64,000 bases of DNA from contig OU862933.1 of the NCBI GenBank assembly GCA_917880885.1, positions 6,433,452 to 6,497,451 of the forward strand. The letters run 5' to 3'. The notes below the pieces were generated by a model that searched no databases, had not been told where the DNA came from, and saw nothing but the letters and a program-made list of their open reading frames with translations. Each line of letters starts with the position of its first letter. Position 1 is the first letter of the stretch. Positions 11,713 to 23,373 of the stretch are shown one piece after another. This stretch comes from Limnephilus marmoratus (lineage: Eukaryota; Arthropoda; Insecta; Trichoptera; Limnephilidae). Position numbers and translations under genes: made by a program.

Positions 11713-13364
11713 TGATGGTGCATGTAATCCTATGTAAATACGATCTACATACATCTGCAGCTAACTAAGTAATTAAGTAGAGAATGTAGAGAGGACTACA
11801 ATATTTATGTGTGGCACACTGCTGCCGAATAAAATGCGATAAAAATATAACGCTAACAATATTTTAGCGCTAAAACTCTTATATTTGAATGTTTTGAATT
11901 TAAACAATGCTGTCAACCAAATAAGTGTATTGTATCGCTAAATAAATAATAACAAAATCTTATTATTGTAACGCTACTGATGGCCAGAACGCACACAATG
12001 CTCGCTTCTTTCACAGCCGTGACTGATCTTGTTAACAGAGCTTCCAACCGGCGAACACATCGATCAATTTACCTTTTCCTCGACGCAAGCAGATAATAAA
12101 TCTCTGACATTTCGTAGGAAAAAAGGAATTTAGACAAATTTGAAACAAAGAACAATTAATTTTTTATATATTTTTCCAAAACTCCATAAGCGAGAGAGGG
12201 AGAAGCACCACTCATTTACACATACTGTGTCTACGTAGTTATTCATGTCTTCACTAATATTTATACCTGATATTTTTCTGATATTCCGATATACGACCGA
12301 AAATTTTTTGACTCACTTTATCATGCTGTATCTTCCATACACTTGTGTATCGTGCTAGTATTGTGTTTTCTTTTATATATAACTTTATAATTTTCTTCTT
12401 GTAATATTTTAACATAGGAACTTATAATTTAAATCCGTAATCATGTACAATGTGACCTTAGAACACTAACTTAGGAATTAGAACAATATGACCTTGCTTA
12501 CGTACTTTTCTAAAAATATAAATTAAATATATAAAAATAAGCGCGTTGTCTCAATAACTTATCTTGTCTTTTAATTAATCTATGTATGAACGTCCCACTT
12601 TTTAACCTTATTAAATCGCACCATTTTGCTAATTACAAACGTAATATCTCTTTGACTTATTGGCCTATTGTGAACCAACCGGACACAATGACTTTGTTAT
12701 ATTATTCGTGTTATATTTTTGTGGAAGTCGGCAGTGTCATCTTTGAAGTAGTCTCGCTTCTTCACACGTGGGAGAATCCGTTATTATCGTTACACATCTT
12801 TCTAGGTCAACAATCAGACCCAATGGTTGCACCTAACAAGGTACACAATCAAAACAATTACACTTCATTTCATTGCCGAAATGGTAATTGAAACAAACCA
12901 AGTGAAGTATACATTTTAATGATAATTAGTGGCATAAGCTAAAAGTCGCTAAAAATAATGCTTATCGCCAACTATTCCTCCCACCGAGATACTGCAGCGG
13001 TCGGATATGTTCCTGAAGGAACGAGTGCAGAGTGCAGTCTTTCAGAGCACTTCTCCGCCACTGCCTGGGAAGCTCATGGCGTGGACTGAGCCAACAGAAT
13101 AATACAATCATCACTGTCATGGTTGCCTAGATGTGTCCCCTTCTATAGCCCTGTGGAGATGGGAGACGGTCAAATATCCTCCATAAACGGCTGCTTGCGT
13201 ACAATTTTCACCTCTTTCCGATGTTATTTTATTTTCTGTTTTTATTTTATGTAGGTGTACCTTATGCTTATTTTTTATTTATTACTTTTTATTTTAGTAA
13301 TTTGTACATTTAAGTTTACAAATTGCTAATTAATTATAGTATTTCATATTGCAAAAAATATTTT
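11713..13364. other. Unassigned AT-rich DNA
   Basis: No gene is recognised. A 101-codon frame at 12586-12891 shows no known motif. A moderately GC-richer patch at 13000-13200 is also unassigned. The minus-strand 3' UTR of the LINE remnant probably covers 13210-13364. Confidence 0.4.
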
Positions 13365-13720
13365 ATCTAGTTTTATGTAGCTCCTACAATACATCTTGAG
13401 CCTTCCAATTGGTGCGGACTCTAGAGTTTCTGGTAGCGTGTTATATAACTTCATCCCTTTGTACAGTAAACTGTTCTGCGTACTCGCTTTGTCCTTTTTT
13501 TTGAAGCCTGATTTCCTTGCACGTCCTTGTGTTATGTCTGCTAATGTCCTTGTTGAATATAATTTTATTTGAGAAGTATTATGGTAAAAAGTTGTTTATT
13601 GTTTTAGTATAAATATTATCGTATTCAAGTTCAGCATCTGTATCACGGTTAGCCAATTCAGTTCCTTTAACATTTTATTTACTTTTGAAGATCTATTTCG
13701 CCAAAGTATGTATCGTTATT
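13365..13720 (-). pseudogene. LINE reverse transcriptase C-terminus remnant
   Basis: On the minus strand, frames read YKGMKLYNTLPETLES (around 13400-13450), preceded in a shifted frame by YSTRTLADITQGRARKSG and further upstream by RYILWRN and NTIIFILK. The order and spacing match the C-terminal part of the better-preserved LINE at 48662-49309 (YKGFKTFNELP, YPTRN, NTLVFIYK). At least one frameshift and one stop are present. An AT-rich 3' flank follows. It is 5'-truncated and dead. Confidence 0.65.
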
Positions 13721-14359
13721 TTTTCTTCTTATTATTTGTCTAATTTCTTTTTTGTTATTTTGAAATATGGAATGTATTGTATTGCGTACATTATAGAATA
13801 AACTGTCATTATTTTTAATGAATTGGCACTAAAATGTAAACTGGACAAATGAATTATCAGATGTGCTTTTCAGTTAGGTTTTAATAACTCTGTGTGTCTT
13901 CTCGAATGAAATCAGGGGTTTATCTACGCACATCATTTTGTAATGATTTCAAGAAGATTGAGATTGTTTTAATTGTACCTTGAACACATTCTTATAAATA
14001 ATAAAGCATAAAATTGTTAGTTGTTAATGTCACGTAGGTATATTATTGAAGATGGCAAAGTTCACCCAAAGTAAAACGACCCAAATTTACTCCGACAAAA
14101 CGGTTGGATGGTTTTTTTAAGCCTTATCAAAAACATACTTTTTATTAGGAGAAAAACTATTTAGTCAATCAGTTAATTATTTGAAAGAAAAAAATAGCAA
14201 CGTTAAGAATAAATAAATACGCGATAAAAACGGTAGTTTATTACTCGGTAACTACCTTTTTACAAAGTATTTTGGGTAGGAAAGGTTAGTTGTAATATTG
14301 TTTTGGTTTAGAACTCTTGTAGAGGTCTTATACAGGTATACTAAAGTCAAAATGTTTAT

Positions 14360-14580
14360 CAATATTCCTTGGTCCTTGGACCATTACTATTTCATATGTG
14401 AATGACATCTTTTAAGAGGAAATTAAAGGTGAATCAATCTTTTATGCTGGTGACACTGCATTGTTAATAAAAGGCCAAACATGGAAACTCGTTAACAGAT
14501 TTGCAAATGAAATAACTTAAAATCATGGTTTGATAATAACTTACTCACACTTAATGCAAAAATACCGATCATAAAGTAAT
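14360..14580 (+). pseudogene. LINE reverse transcriptase catalytic-domain remnant
   Basis: Frames show LVLGPLLF, then YVNDIF after a frameshift, then FYAGDTALLIKGQTW and NNLLTLNAK. These are the ordered RT motifs GPLLF / YVNDI / YADDTALL / NLLTLN of insect non-LTR elements. The catalytic YADD is changed to YAGD, and at least one frameshift and one stop occur, so it is inactive. It may belong to the same family as the C-terminal remnant at 47234. Confidence 0.75.
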
Positions 14581-14663
14581 ATTTAAAAAATTATAGTAAA
14601 AAGTAAATATTTTATACAAAACATATTATAACTTAGATACAATCTAAGTAAGAATCGTGGCTC

Positions 14664-14700
14664 CCTTATCAGGTACAAGAGCTCCTCTTTTCTGATAAGG
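14664..14700 (+). other. Stem-loop downstream of LINE RT remnant
   Basis: CCTTATCAG pairs with CTGATAAGG, with an inner AAGAG/CTCTT. Its role is unknown. It could be part of a LINE 3' UTR. Confidence 0.35.
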
Positions 14701-14792
14701 TATACGTGACCTTTAATATAATATTTTGTAAAATATATGTGTATATATGTAACTCATATTTTTTATATTACAAAAAATAAAATATGTGGTAA

Positions 14793-15062
14793 GGGGTAAG
14801 GATCTCAACTAGCAATCTGAAGGTTGCGGGTTTTTTATTTGATTAATTTGTGTTATTTCAATTAAAACGTTGCTTGAAATGGCTTCAGCCGTGTTTGGTG
14901 ACCAGATTTGAATAGGCAGGTACATCCCCACCTTACTCTCCATCACCATACCTTCAGCCTCACAACGTACCCCAAATGGGGATGCAATAGTCTCTCTGGC
15001 TTCAGACTGGAGCAGTTGAGACAGACACGGAATTGTGGAGGAAATTGAAATATTTTATAATA
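14793..15062 (+). mobile_element. SINE-A copy
   Basis: The head (GGATCTCAACTAGCAATC, GGTTGCGGG) is followed by the central word TTGCTTGAAATGGCTTCAGCC, the pyrimidine-rich middle, CTCACAACGTACCCCAAATG and TTCAGACTGGAGCAGTTGAG. The B box is degraded. Confidence 0.75.
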
Positions 15063-16136
15063 TTAACTAATACCTATACCATACGATAAATACCAAAGCT
15101 TTGCAAATAAGTTTAAAAAATTCGGCATTGTAAAAAAAACCCACGCCAAACTCTATTCCTGGGACATAAACCGGTTAAAAAAGTGTATCAGACATGAAGG
15201 TTAATTTTGTATAAGTATTATAATTTAATGTGAGAAAGTCCGGGAGGTCGATATAAACAAAACGCTCCACGAACAGAGAATGATGGGAGAAAACTCCTCA
15301 ATAATTCTCTGTCGCCGACTCCGTTGATTAACATATTTGAGGAATGACGGGGACTCCTGTCACACCGAAGGACATGGTGAATATTTCTCTGTCACTTTAA
15401 ATGGAGATCAAACTGTGACAGACATCATACTTTAACTCGGTCGCCGACCATGTAGCACTTTCTGTGAAGAATATTTTGACCGGGAAAATGTCATAAAATG
15501 GAACTGCAAACGGCTTTTGTTTCAGTTCATATAATTATGTGCTCTCGCCAGAAATAAAACTTTAATGACGACATGTAGATGTAGGTCATGCAGAATAATA
15601 CAGTAGGTACCTGCATTCACTTTTTTTTTGTTTTTCTTGGGCATTAACTGTGTAACAATTTCTAGACATTTTGTTTTTAATAGTTTTACTTTCTATGTAC
15701 ATTTGTTACTTAAATTTTAATTTTCTTGCTACCAGTTTCGACACATTAGAAAACATAAAACTAACTTAAAATTTATACAAGAACAGAAATGATTATATTT
15801 TTTTTTAGGTGGGGTAGTAAAGTTAAGTAACAAATATACATGGAAAGTAACACAGTAGATATCTTACTCGTAGTATACTTACAATATTGTATATTGTGTT
15901 GAGGGTATGGGGTATGATTCATTAAAAGTAATGAAAAAAATATATATAAAAAATGGTTACGTTGTCTTATTTTTTTCATAGTTTTCAAAGAGGTGTTAAT
16001 TTGATTTGTCTCTGAGTTGTCATGGAACCTGCGGGTATAGATGATGTCCTCTAAAAGGTTAATCATCAGAATAATACTAATTTCGGTTGTGAGTCTAATT
16101 CTGGTGTGATTGTAATTCTGATTCAATTACAGCCTC
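15063..16136. other. Unassigned DNA
   Basis: A frame at 15773-16126 (minus) has no recognised motif. The words CTCTGTCGCCGACTCC (15309) and CTCGGTCGCCGACCATG (15437) form a loose direct repeat in otherwise non-repetitive DNA. Confidence 0.35.
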
Positions 16137-16440
16137 TGTGATCGACAAGCAAGGCTCTCGACTAGCGATCCAGAGGTCCAGGTTCAAATCCCGGTGTACG
16201 CATGTAAATTTTAATTGATTGATTTGTGTTTTCACAATTTAATCATTTAAAATAATATCTATTAGGTATATTTGCGCAATATCCAGAATGGAAGAAAAGA
16301 ATGAAAAGTTGCTTGAAATGGCTTTAGCCCTGTTTAGATCTGAATAGTCAGGTAATTCCCCACATTCCTCTACCCATCTCCTTCTCCTTTCCCCTCAGCC
16401 TCACAACATACCTACCCCAATTGGGAATGCCAAAACTAGC
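16137..16440 (+). mobile_element. SINE-A copy with clear pol III B box
   Basis: The tRNA-derived head CTCTCGACTAGCGATCC is followed by GGTTCAAATCCCGGTG, matching the B-box consensus. Then come AATTGATTGATTTGTGTT, TTGCTTGAAATGGCTTTAGC, CAGCCTCACAACATACC and CCAATTGGGAATGCCA. The 3' end is truncated. Confidence 0.8.
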
Positions 16441-17081
16441 AAAAAAATTAACTCGGATTTGTTTTTAATAAGTGTCATTTTCAAATTTGGAACTGATCGT
16501 GTCAAGAATTAAGACAAGCGATCAAATACCTTCCTATTGTACAATAAAATAATTATTTTAATTCTGTATTTGAAATGTGTATTTATTTTTCATAAATTTC
16601 TGAGTTAAATATACAAGTAAAGTCAGATTTCGTAATTTTTCAAGAACTGCATTTTTTCCATTTAAAAAAAATATATTTTCTGAACGTAACATAAAACCCC
16701 TTGATTCTTCACGGGTCTCCGCTAGTATCTTGACGTAATTTTAAAAGCAGCGTGGAGCATATGTTTATTATCGCCAATTATTTACATCAGCTGGCGAAAG
16801 TGTTACAACAAAGGATTTAATAATATTTTCTCATATTACGACCCATGTACATGTACATACATATTATCAAATAGAAATCTTAAAGTGGATAATAAAGTTT
16901 TTAGAAACTTTCAACAATGGACGTTAAAACAAACAATGGACCAATTCTGAAAAGCAAAATATATGATAGCTAATTTGAAAACGTCTACAACAATAATATA
17001 TTATGATATAACTCAATGAAAATAAAATCATTATTTTTTTATATTAACTAAACTATTTACTTGGACGGATTAACCTATTTA

Positions 17082-17496
17082 TAAGGGCCATTAACCAGCC
17101 AGCGGCCGAGAATTCATTTTTCGTCGAAAGATGTTCTTACGATCGTACAGAGCGGTTCCAATGAGAAAGATTAATTATTCTCCGTACCAGCTTTTTTAAT
17201 TAATAACTCAATATCGATTTTATTTAATTCAAAATTTGCTTTAATTTATACCAACATTCAAAAATGCCTTAAAGGCGTGATGATAAAACTATAAAAATAA
17301 TGTACTTTTTGTAATTATTTTTTGATCATAAGTATTTATAATTCTTCTCAAAATGTAAAACAGAGCTTTACTAGATAAAAGAACAGTCTTTCGAAATCAA
17401 TTTATAATTTTTTGTGGAAAAGAGTCAATACATCTAAAATTTGATTTAAAAATGGCATATTTCCGGTTTTGTCTTATAATGCTGGTTAGCATTTAA
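17082..17496 (+). mobile_element. TTAA-type MITE, copy 1 of 2
   Basis: This copy is homologous, in opposite orientation, to 49816-50519. Shared blocks include ACCAGCCAGCGG, TTCTTACGATCGTA, GAGAAAGATTAATTATTCTC, AAAGGCGTGATGATAAAACT and GACTCTTTTCCAC (reverse). Its right end reaches TTAA preceded by the inverted ACCAGC word. It lacks about 290 bp of the middle present in the second copy. Confidence 0.65.
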
Positions 17497-18000
17497 CTGC
17501 TTATATTAATTAGAATATTAAAGCTTTCTATGCGGAAATTATTCCCAGTTGAATCACAAGACAGAACATTAATGAATTAATTAATAAAGAAGCTTGCAGT
17601 AACTACCTACGATAGTAAATATGTTCTAGGTATTGCAGTCTGATCCAGTTTAATGACACGAGATACGGATCGTTACAGGGTAAGCAGTACTTAATCTTCA
17701 TAATTAGATTGTAATAATTATTACTACCTAAGTTAACTACAACTTCACTAGGATTACAGGACGGGATTAGTGGAAATTTTACGTGTCCGTATCTTTAAGA
17801 AACTTTTTATATTTGACCAGTAAAATAACTTTAATTTAATTGTTTTGCCTTTAATAATGAGCAGCTCTGGAATTTTCGTTTTGCTACCGCCAGCCGCATA
17901 GTAACTTATTATTATAACATAAATACAACTCTTACGACGAAATCACTCAATAGGAGGCTTGTCGCTGATCAGATCGCTGAAAAAAAAACATCAGAAGTAT

Positions 18001-18069
18001 CACCGGAGATCACGATTTCACTTACATTTTTAACTCCAAATAATCCAAGAGCTGTGATTAGAACCTGAC
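18001..18069 (-). repeat. Single arm of the long-TIR MITE family
   Basis: CACCGGAG...TTTCACTTACATTTTTAACT with CCAAATAAT matches the arm at 41399-41490. Only one arm is visible. Confidence 0.45.
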
Positions 18070-18133
18070 TACAATGAATTTAAAAATAAATTAAACAATA
18101 ATGTCTCAAAATAATTTAGAACGTAATATCACA

Positions 18134-18262
18134 TTAGTTTCTTATGACTCTTGAAACTTCCATTTTCTTATGACTCTTGAAACCTCCACGTTTCTTAAGA
18201 CTCTTGAAACCTCCATGCTTCTTATGAATCTTGAAACCTCCACGTTTCTTATAACTCTTGAA
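18134..18262. repeat. 27-bp minisatellite, five units
   Basis: The unit is CTTATGACTCTTGAAACCTC plus CACGTTT. On the minus strand it reads as a nine-residue repeat (KKRGGFKSH). The frame is short with no conserved flanks, so coding is unlikely but not excluded. Confidence 0.75.
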
Positions 18263-18742
18263 AATGTTGGTACTACAAGAAAATGGCAGGTCACGGTGTT
18301 GACCCTGAACTTGATTTATTGATTTGATGCAAACTACATACCATGAAGACATTTCATCTACCTAGTCCCTAAAATTTTCAACCTTCTCCCTGACAACCTA
18401 AATGCCGAATCCTTACTCCTTACTTTAAAAAACATGAAATAACGCTATGAAACTTTTCTTCTGCAATACATTTCAATCATAATACCCATACATTTTACAT
18501 TCCATCCATCTAATCTACCTTCAAGTCTTTCCACAATCCCTATCTAATTTCCTTTAATTTAAATACTATGTAAAATATTTTTAATTTAACCTGAATTATA
18601 TAATGGAATAAATATTATTGTCAAGCATATTAAGTATAATTCCAATCTGTTAACTTCACCTGCCATAACACAGTGAAATTCCTAGCATGGCGGGTTAAAT
18701 AATACTAAAAAATGTACCTTTTTTTTCGTGAAATAAAAAAAA

Positions 18743-18794
18743 TGTCTGGAATCACTGGTTAAAGTAAGTCAAATACGTCCATTAAAACCTTGTA
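18743..18794 (-). repeat. Terminal fragment of the long-TIR MITE family
   Basis: GGAATCACTGGTTAAAGTAA followed by GTCAAATACGTCC matches the end of the arm at 41442-41490 almost exactly. The rest of the element is not visible. Confidence 0.55.
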
Positions 18795-18966
18795 GGTGTA
18801 TATTTATTGCACAAATGACAGCGTTGCCGATTGACATAGCTTCGATTTGTACCGCTTCAAACCGCGTTGCATTCGTCCTCGCACAGCATTCTTCTCTCTC
18901 AAAATTTATTGAGCCAGGGCTGGGCAAAATACATGCTTTGCTGTAATTAAAATACAAATTACAAAA

Positions 18967-19100
18967 TACTTTTTATTTATTTATTTAAACGCCATAGCAT
19001 GGATTTTACATTGAAGTGAGTACATGATATTATAAGTATACAGTGGTACACAGGAGATTATCAATAATAACAAAGTAGAAATGAACATTTAACAAAGTAG
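18967..19100 (-). mobile_element. LINE 3' end with AAATA tail
   Basis: Read on the minus strand, TGTAAAATCCATGCTATGGC is followed by GTTTAAATAAATAAATAAA. The same layout occurs at 57385-57440. It interrupts the hAT-like element at its left end. Confidence 0.5.
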
Positions 19101-19773
19101 CAAGTATTTAGGTAAAGGATACTATTATGCGTTACTAAACTACTGTTACTATACTAAAAAAATAATATCAATGTTATAATAATAACAGAGAACATAAAAT
19201 TTAGATAGGATTATTTAGAATAAAAAAGATGTACCTAAACAAAGGGAACTTGTCAAAAAAGTTGTCAACAGTATTTATAGGCACTAAGTAGAGTAAATTT
19301 GCATTGAGTTTATTGTTACCTTCAAAGTTATCTTTGTTTGAAATTATTAAGCAGGTATTGCTAATTAGCTAACTGTTTCAGGGCTGTCAGTTAAATATTT
19401 AATAATAGTTTTGGTTTAAAAAAAATCATTTTTAATAAAATAATACATTTAATAGCTATCTCTCTTCAGTCTAATAGTAAGGATATCTGAAGTAAGTACC
19501 TAGTTGAGAATCTATAGTAAAATATTTATTTATTATGAATTTCGCATGTATTTAAAACTAGCTGACCCGACGAACTTCGTACCGCCTTAGAATCAATAAC
19601 TGTTGAATAAAATTAAGTTTTTTTATTAAGTTAAAAATTACACAATGAAGCAATTATCGATGCCCAACTCTCCTTGTTTTGTTTTTATTAGTATCAGAGA
19701 TGGCGTTGTGTACAGATTTATATTTTTTGTGATTTTATTACTTTTCCACTTACTTACGGGAATTTTTGAAAGG

Positions 19774-20235
19774 AAGCAGGTACGGGGGCCGCCGCCCCGG
19801 GAACCATTTATTGGCTAACCAACACCTCAGCCATTGGTCACCCCAAGTGGTTTACTACGTTTGGTGATTTAGCAGGGGTGCCTGGGGTTCGGATTCATGG
19901 GGTGAGTTTTGTGCGGGTCTTGGCGGCGGATGCGTCTGCCCACCTGCTGCGTGGCTGGCCGGATCGAGAGAGACTGGGAGCTCCCTTTTGACCTTTTGAC
20001 CTTTCCAGCTGGATTCTCTCGACAAATGGGTCAAAAGAGTCCGGCTGGAAAGGTCAAGGTAAAGGCAATGGCCTTGCACCGCAGTTGGAGGGATGGATTC
20101 ACTCCCGGATACACTGACCTCCAGATTCCTACCCACTTTTTTCCTTCCCAGAACATCCTACCCTCTCTTAAAAAGACCCTCCACGCAGCATCTCCTAAGA
20201 TGACATAGGTCCTGAGTGGAGCTTACGTAAAAAAA
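19774..20235 (+). mobile_element. SINE-B copy (plus strand)
   Basis: The longest copy, head-first on the plus strand: GCCGCCCCGGGAACCATTTA, CACCCCAAGTGG, TTCATGGGGTGAG, TGACCTTTCCAGCTGG, CACCGCAGTTGGAGGGATGG, CCCTCCACGCAGCATCTCC, then GAGCTTACGTAAAAAAA. The inner hairpin of the tail is collapsed here, and only the outer CTCCAC/GTGGAG pair remains. Confidence 0.75.
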
Positions 20236-20336
20236 TGTGTTTCATTTCTAAAAATTTATTATTATTGTATTTTTCCTTTGGAGGGGTGCAGAGACATACG
20301 TTCACCGTTTGTCTCGTTTTCGACTATTGACATTTA

Positions 20337-20630
20337 GTGTGTAAGAAAGAGGGGCTGCATTATATGATTAAAAACAAAAGCGAAACAATCAGCGCATTGA
20401 CATTTGACGTTTTTGAAATTTTGGAAAATACCTATCACAATAATGCTGCAGTTCTTTCAAACTATGAGAATTCGTTCCATATAAAATGTATTTTATTAAA
20501 TTTCATTTTCTTCATAACTTTCTTTTTCGTGAGTGGTGTTTTAATAGTTATTATGTTATCCGGAGCGGAGACAAATCCAACAAATCAAAGATCATCAAAA
20601 TCGGTTCAGCCGATCTCGAGTTATAAATAG
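20337..20630 (+). other. Open frame shared by two Helitron-like copies
   Basis: A 97-codon frame, antisense to its host element. The relative at 62150-62455 (minus strand, also antisense to its own element) is open in the same phase. The two frames align at SALTFDVFE, ENSFHIKC / ENSFDTKC, and the C-terminal GAETNPTN / GGDKTKNS stretch. The middle is hydrophobic. No known domain is recognised. The shared opening may simply reflect homologous DNA with few stops. Confidence 0.35.
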
Positions 20631-20969
20631 TGTAACTAACCCGACTTTGTTTTATATATTAATTAATTAATTAAGATACGAAATACGAAATACAAAATAC
20701 TTTCAAGTCGTGTATTTGAAATACAAAATACAGCATTTTTGCCATTTTTTTATTTCAAATACAAAATACATTTGGTTTTGGTAGAACTTTTGGTTGCAAT
20801 AAATTGACGTAAGTGCCCTTATCTAAGGGGGCGTTTCCATAGAAGCAAAGTTGAGCAGAGTGAAACAGAGACGTGCAAAAATTGACCAATCATCTTGCTC
20901 AGAAGACACATCTCATCTCCGCCCCACTTGTAAAGTTTTGTGATATAGGACCTAGGTGTTAGATAAAAA

Positions 20970-21050
20970 TAATAATTATTATAATAACACGACTTTTGTA
21001 TAGCGCAGTTTTGTGTTATTTCACTTCAAGTGCGCTCCACTGTAATTGAC
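20970..21050 (-). repeat. LINE 3'-tail-like repeat with (AAT)n
   Basis: AATAATAATTATTATAATAA precedes TATAGCGCAGTTTTGTG and TTTCACTTCAAGTGCGCT. On the minus strand this reads as a GCGC-hairpin core followed by an ATT-rich tail, as at 31669-31760. Confidence 0.5.
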
Positions 21051-21384
21051 GTAAAAATAATCTAGTATTCAGTCAAATTATTCCAATAGTGCTCGATCTA
21101 ACACTATGACACAAAAATATACAATACAAAGCAATGACAAGTATAATATTATATGATACATATATGATAGAAAATGTACACTGACAGTGCTATTATAGCA
21201 CAGGACGTGTCGCCAACTCTAAATATTAACATACATTGCTTTGGATTCTAGCGTTTTCAGTCTACGCATTATCCAAGTCTGTTTATTTTTCATTGTTATT
21301 ATTAAAGTCGTTAAATATATTTTAAAATGTATTTTGAAGCCATAAGTATTTGAAATAAAAATTACAAAATACCTCAACATCAGG

Positions 21385-22190
21385 TAATTATTTATTTTTT
21401 ATTTTTTTATTTTATTTTATTTAAGTATATAAATGAGGCATGGTGCCCAAAAAATTATATACATGTATGTTTAAACATAGTGATAACGAAAATACATAGT
21501 ATCGAAAATGATAATATTAACATAGTGATTGTATAATAACAAATAAATGAAATGATAATAATAACAAAAGATAGTAACAAAATTAATTAAGCTAAGCAGT
21601 TTGATAATGCCTTCAGAAGGCGAAACAGCTGTCACGCGTAACAATAATTACACAGCAGAACTTGTTTAAAAATAAACTGTTTTTATTAATTTAATAATAA
21701 TATTATTGATTATATAATAAAAAAATAAAAATTAAAATGGAGTTCTACAAATTAAACTTGATAACAATAAATAAGCTGAGGTGAATGACAAGTAGGAATG
21801 GGTAAAAGGTAAGTACATGGTAGGTAAATGTTCATAAACAATTTATAATTGTTACCTGTACTGGTGAGACGCTGATTTGGTAGGTAAAATATTGCCTCTC
21901 ATTATAAATAAAGGGCTTCATCACAGTATCAGCTTGATATGATAAAAGGTAATTTTTTTTTTGAAATGTTTAAATTGGTCATTAAAAATGTCTATTTCTT
22001 TATTAGAGCAATGTATAGCGTTATAACTTCTCAGTGTTCGTGGTAAAGGGGAGAAATACCCTGTATTTGTGAGGTAGGCTTTAATATAAAAAATGTCTTT
22101 CATCCTCCTTGTTGACTTTCTTGATGATGTGTTAATGTTAATTTGGGACAAAATGTTTGGTGTATCAACTGATGAGTGTATAATTTTGTG
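21385..22190 (-). pseudogene. Decayed LINE 3' end
   Basis: A minus-strand frame (21921-22151) reads TNTGYFSPLPRTLRSYNAI and DIFNDQFKHFKKKI. It resembles the C-terminal tail of insect LINE polymerases, where a proline/arginine stretch, YN and a DIF...F motif are usual. A possible 3' end follows at 21390-21470, GGGCACCATGCC then AAATAAAATAAAAT. The hammerhead-like repeat lies between these parts. I am moderately unsure of this assignment. Confidence 0.45.
21595..21690 (+). repeat. Hammerhead-ribozyme-like repeat, copy 1
   Basis: TTGATAATGCCTTCAGAAGG then CGAAACAGCTGTCACGCG has a stem-II-like hairpin (GCCTT/AAGGC) followed by GAAA and a palindromic ACAGCTGT ending in GTC. This is the layout of short-stem-III hammerheads known from Penelope-like elements and retrozymes. 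The core CUGAUGA is altered (UUGAUAA plus one extra base), so it is probably inactive. Confidence 0.4.
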
Positions 22191-22412
22191 TAAAAGTAGG
22201 TAATAAATCAGAAAGTTAACGTCTGGCTGTTAGAGAGTGTAGTTTATAGTGTGAAATTGAAATACTAATAATTATTGAAATACTAATTGAAATACCAATT
22301 ACAAAAATATTTTTAGAAAGTAATTGAATTACAAATAGAAAATACGTATTTGTATTTCAAATGCGTATTTCAATTACAAGTAATTCAAATACTGCCCAGC
22401 CCTTAATTGAGC

Positions 22413-23228
22413 TAACTAATTTTATCAGTTTAGCTTTTCAGTCAGAGTTTCAATACATACTAATGAGGAAGGAAAAAAGTTACAAATTTTTAAAAAGAAG
22501 AAGAAAATACCAAAAAAAATCCGATAAATTAATTAGTGTAAAAGCTTGAATGCGCTCCTGCTTCCTTATCTCTCCAAGTTTAAAGTTCGATTCGCTTCTA
22601 GAGGGCTCCGATGCAAGCTGCCCCTGGTCGTGATTGTCCGCTCTGCCAACCACTCAGCATCTCAGCAGTTCAGGCCAGTGCAGAAGGCAGATGGCAGATG
22701 CCCCACAGCCCCCGGAACCCAATGGCCTTATCTCCCGGCCGTTCAGCCATCTGCATCTGAAGTTCGCCCTTTCCCATGGCGTAACGAGAGACTGCAGGTT
22801 GCATCGAGACACATTTCAATTTACACGAACAAGTATCTAAACTACTAAACAGCAAATCCCTGACAATAGGTTGTACTAAAAGATGGTTTATCGCCACGGC
22901 GGCGATTATCGAATCTCATTATCTCTCTATTTGTAACTACCGTCATTTTTCAGGAGCTCTAGTACAGTGAAATCCATAACTTTATATTATCTAATCAATG
23001 GGCGTAACTTCTGACGATTTTTTTTATCGATGTGCATAGCACGGTTTCACCGGTGACAGTCGAACCGATTTTGACAGGGAATATATATTTTAAATAAATT
23101 GACCCTCCGAAATGTCAAACGTCAAACGATTAAGTAAAAATATTAATTGATTTGACAAGTTGAATTGAAATACTATCCTAATTATGCATTAGCAATTTGC
23201 ATTTACCTTTTGACACCAAACGGGAGTT
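22413..23228. other. Unassigned DNA with a GC-richer patch
   Basis: The patch at 22545-22840 is clearly more GC-rich than its surroundings. It contains overlapping frames on both strands, none with a motif I know. It could be an exon, a regulatory block or an unrecognised repeat. Confidence 0.35.
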
Positions 23229-23320
23229 AATTAGTTAATGAGGTCTTTAGTCATATTTCAACCACTTTAGTTTCTCAAGGATCGAACGTAATAAATTGGT
23301 CGCGTCTTAGTTCAATTATT
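23229..23320 (+). repeat. Repeat H, copy 1 (second copy at 55108)
   Basis: TTAGTTAATGAGGTCTTTAG then TCATAT, TTTCTCAAGGATCGAA and TTGGTCGC match 55108-55195 in the same orientation. Confidence 0.65.
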
Positions 23321-23373
23321 TAAGCATATAGATCACGTATGCGACTTCTTTCAATCAATCTTTCGAAAACGGT

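Larger units (their letters stand above)
19558..20676 (-). mobile_element. Helitron-like element with nested SINE-B
   Basis: On the minus strand it starts A|TCTTAATTAATT and ends TCGTCGGGTCAGCTAG|T. It matches the uninterrupted copy at 62112-62699 on both sides of the SINE-B: GTCGGGTTAGTTACAC in the 5' part, and the region complementary to CAATTATCGATGC at the 3' part. Confidence 0.7.
18915..22404. mobile_element. hAT-like element filled with nested insertions
   Basis: The ends are CAGGGCTGGGCAAAATAC (18915) and, inverted, ATACTGCCCAGCCCTT (to 22404). They are flanked by TATTGAGC (18907-18914) and AATTGAGC (22405-22412), a 7-of-8 match to an 8-bp target duplication typical of hAT. Body sequence rich in AAATAC/GTATTT words survives in pieces at 18915-18966, 20677-20775, 21325-21384 and 22258-22404. 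The gaps between pieces are later insertions. No transposase is visible. Confidence 0.7.

Noticed and set aside
12586..12891. A 101-codon plus-strand frame
   Set aside because: Its composition looks random and I recognise no domain. It could be an unrecognised exon, but I cannot support it.
16150..16200. tRNA-like sequence with a good B box
   Set aside because: It is the head of a SINE-A copy, does not fold into a complete cloverleaf, and is followed by SINE body.
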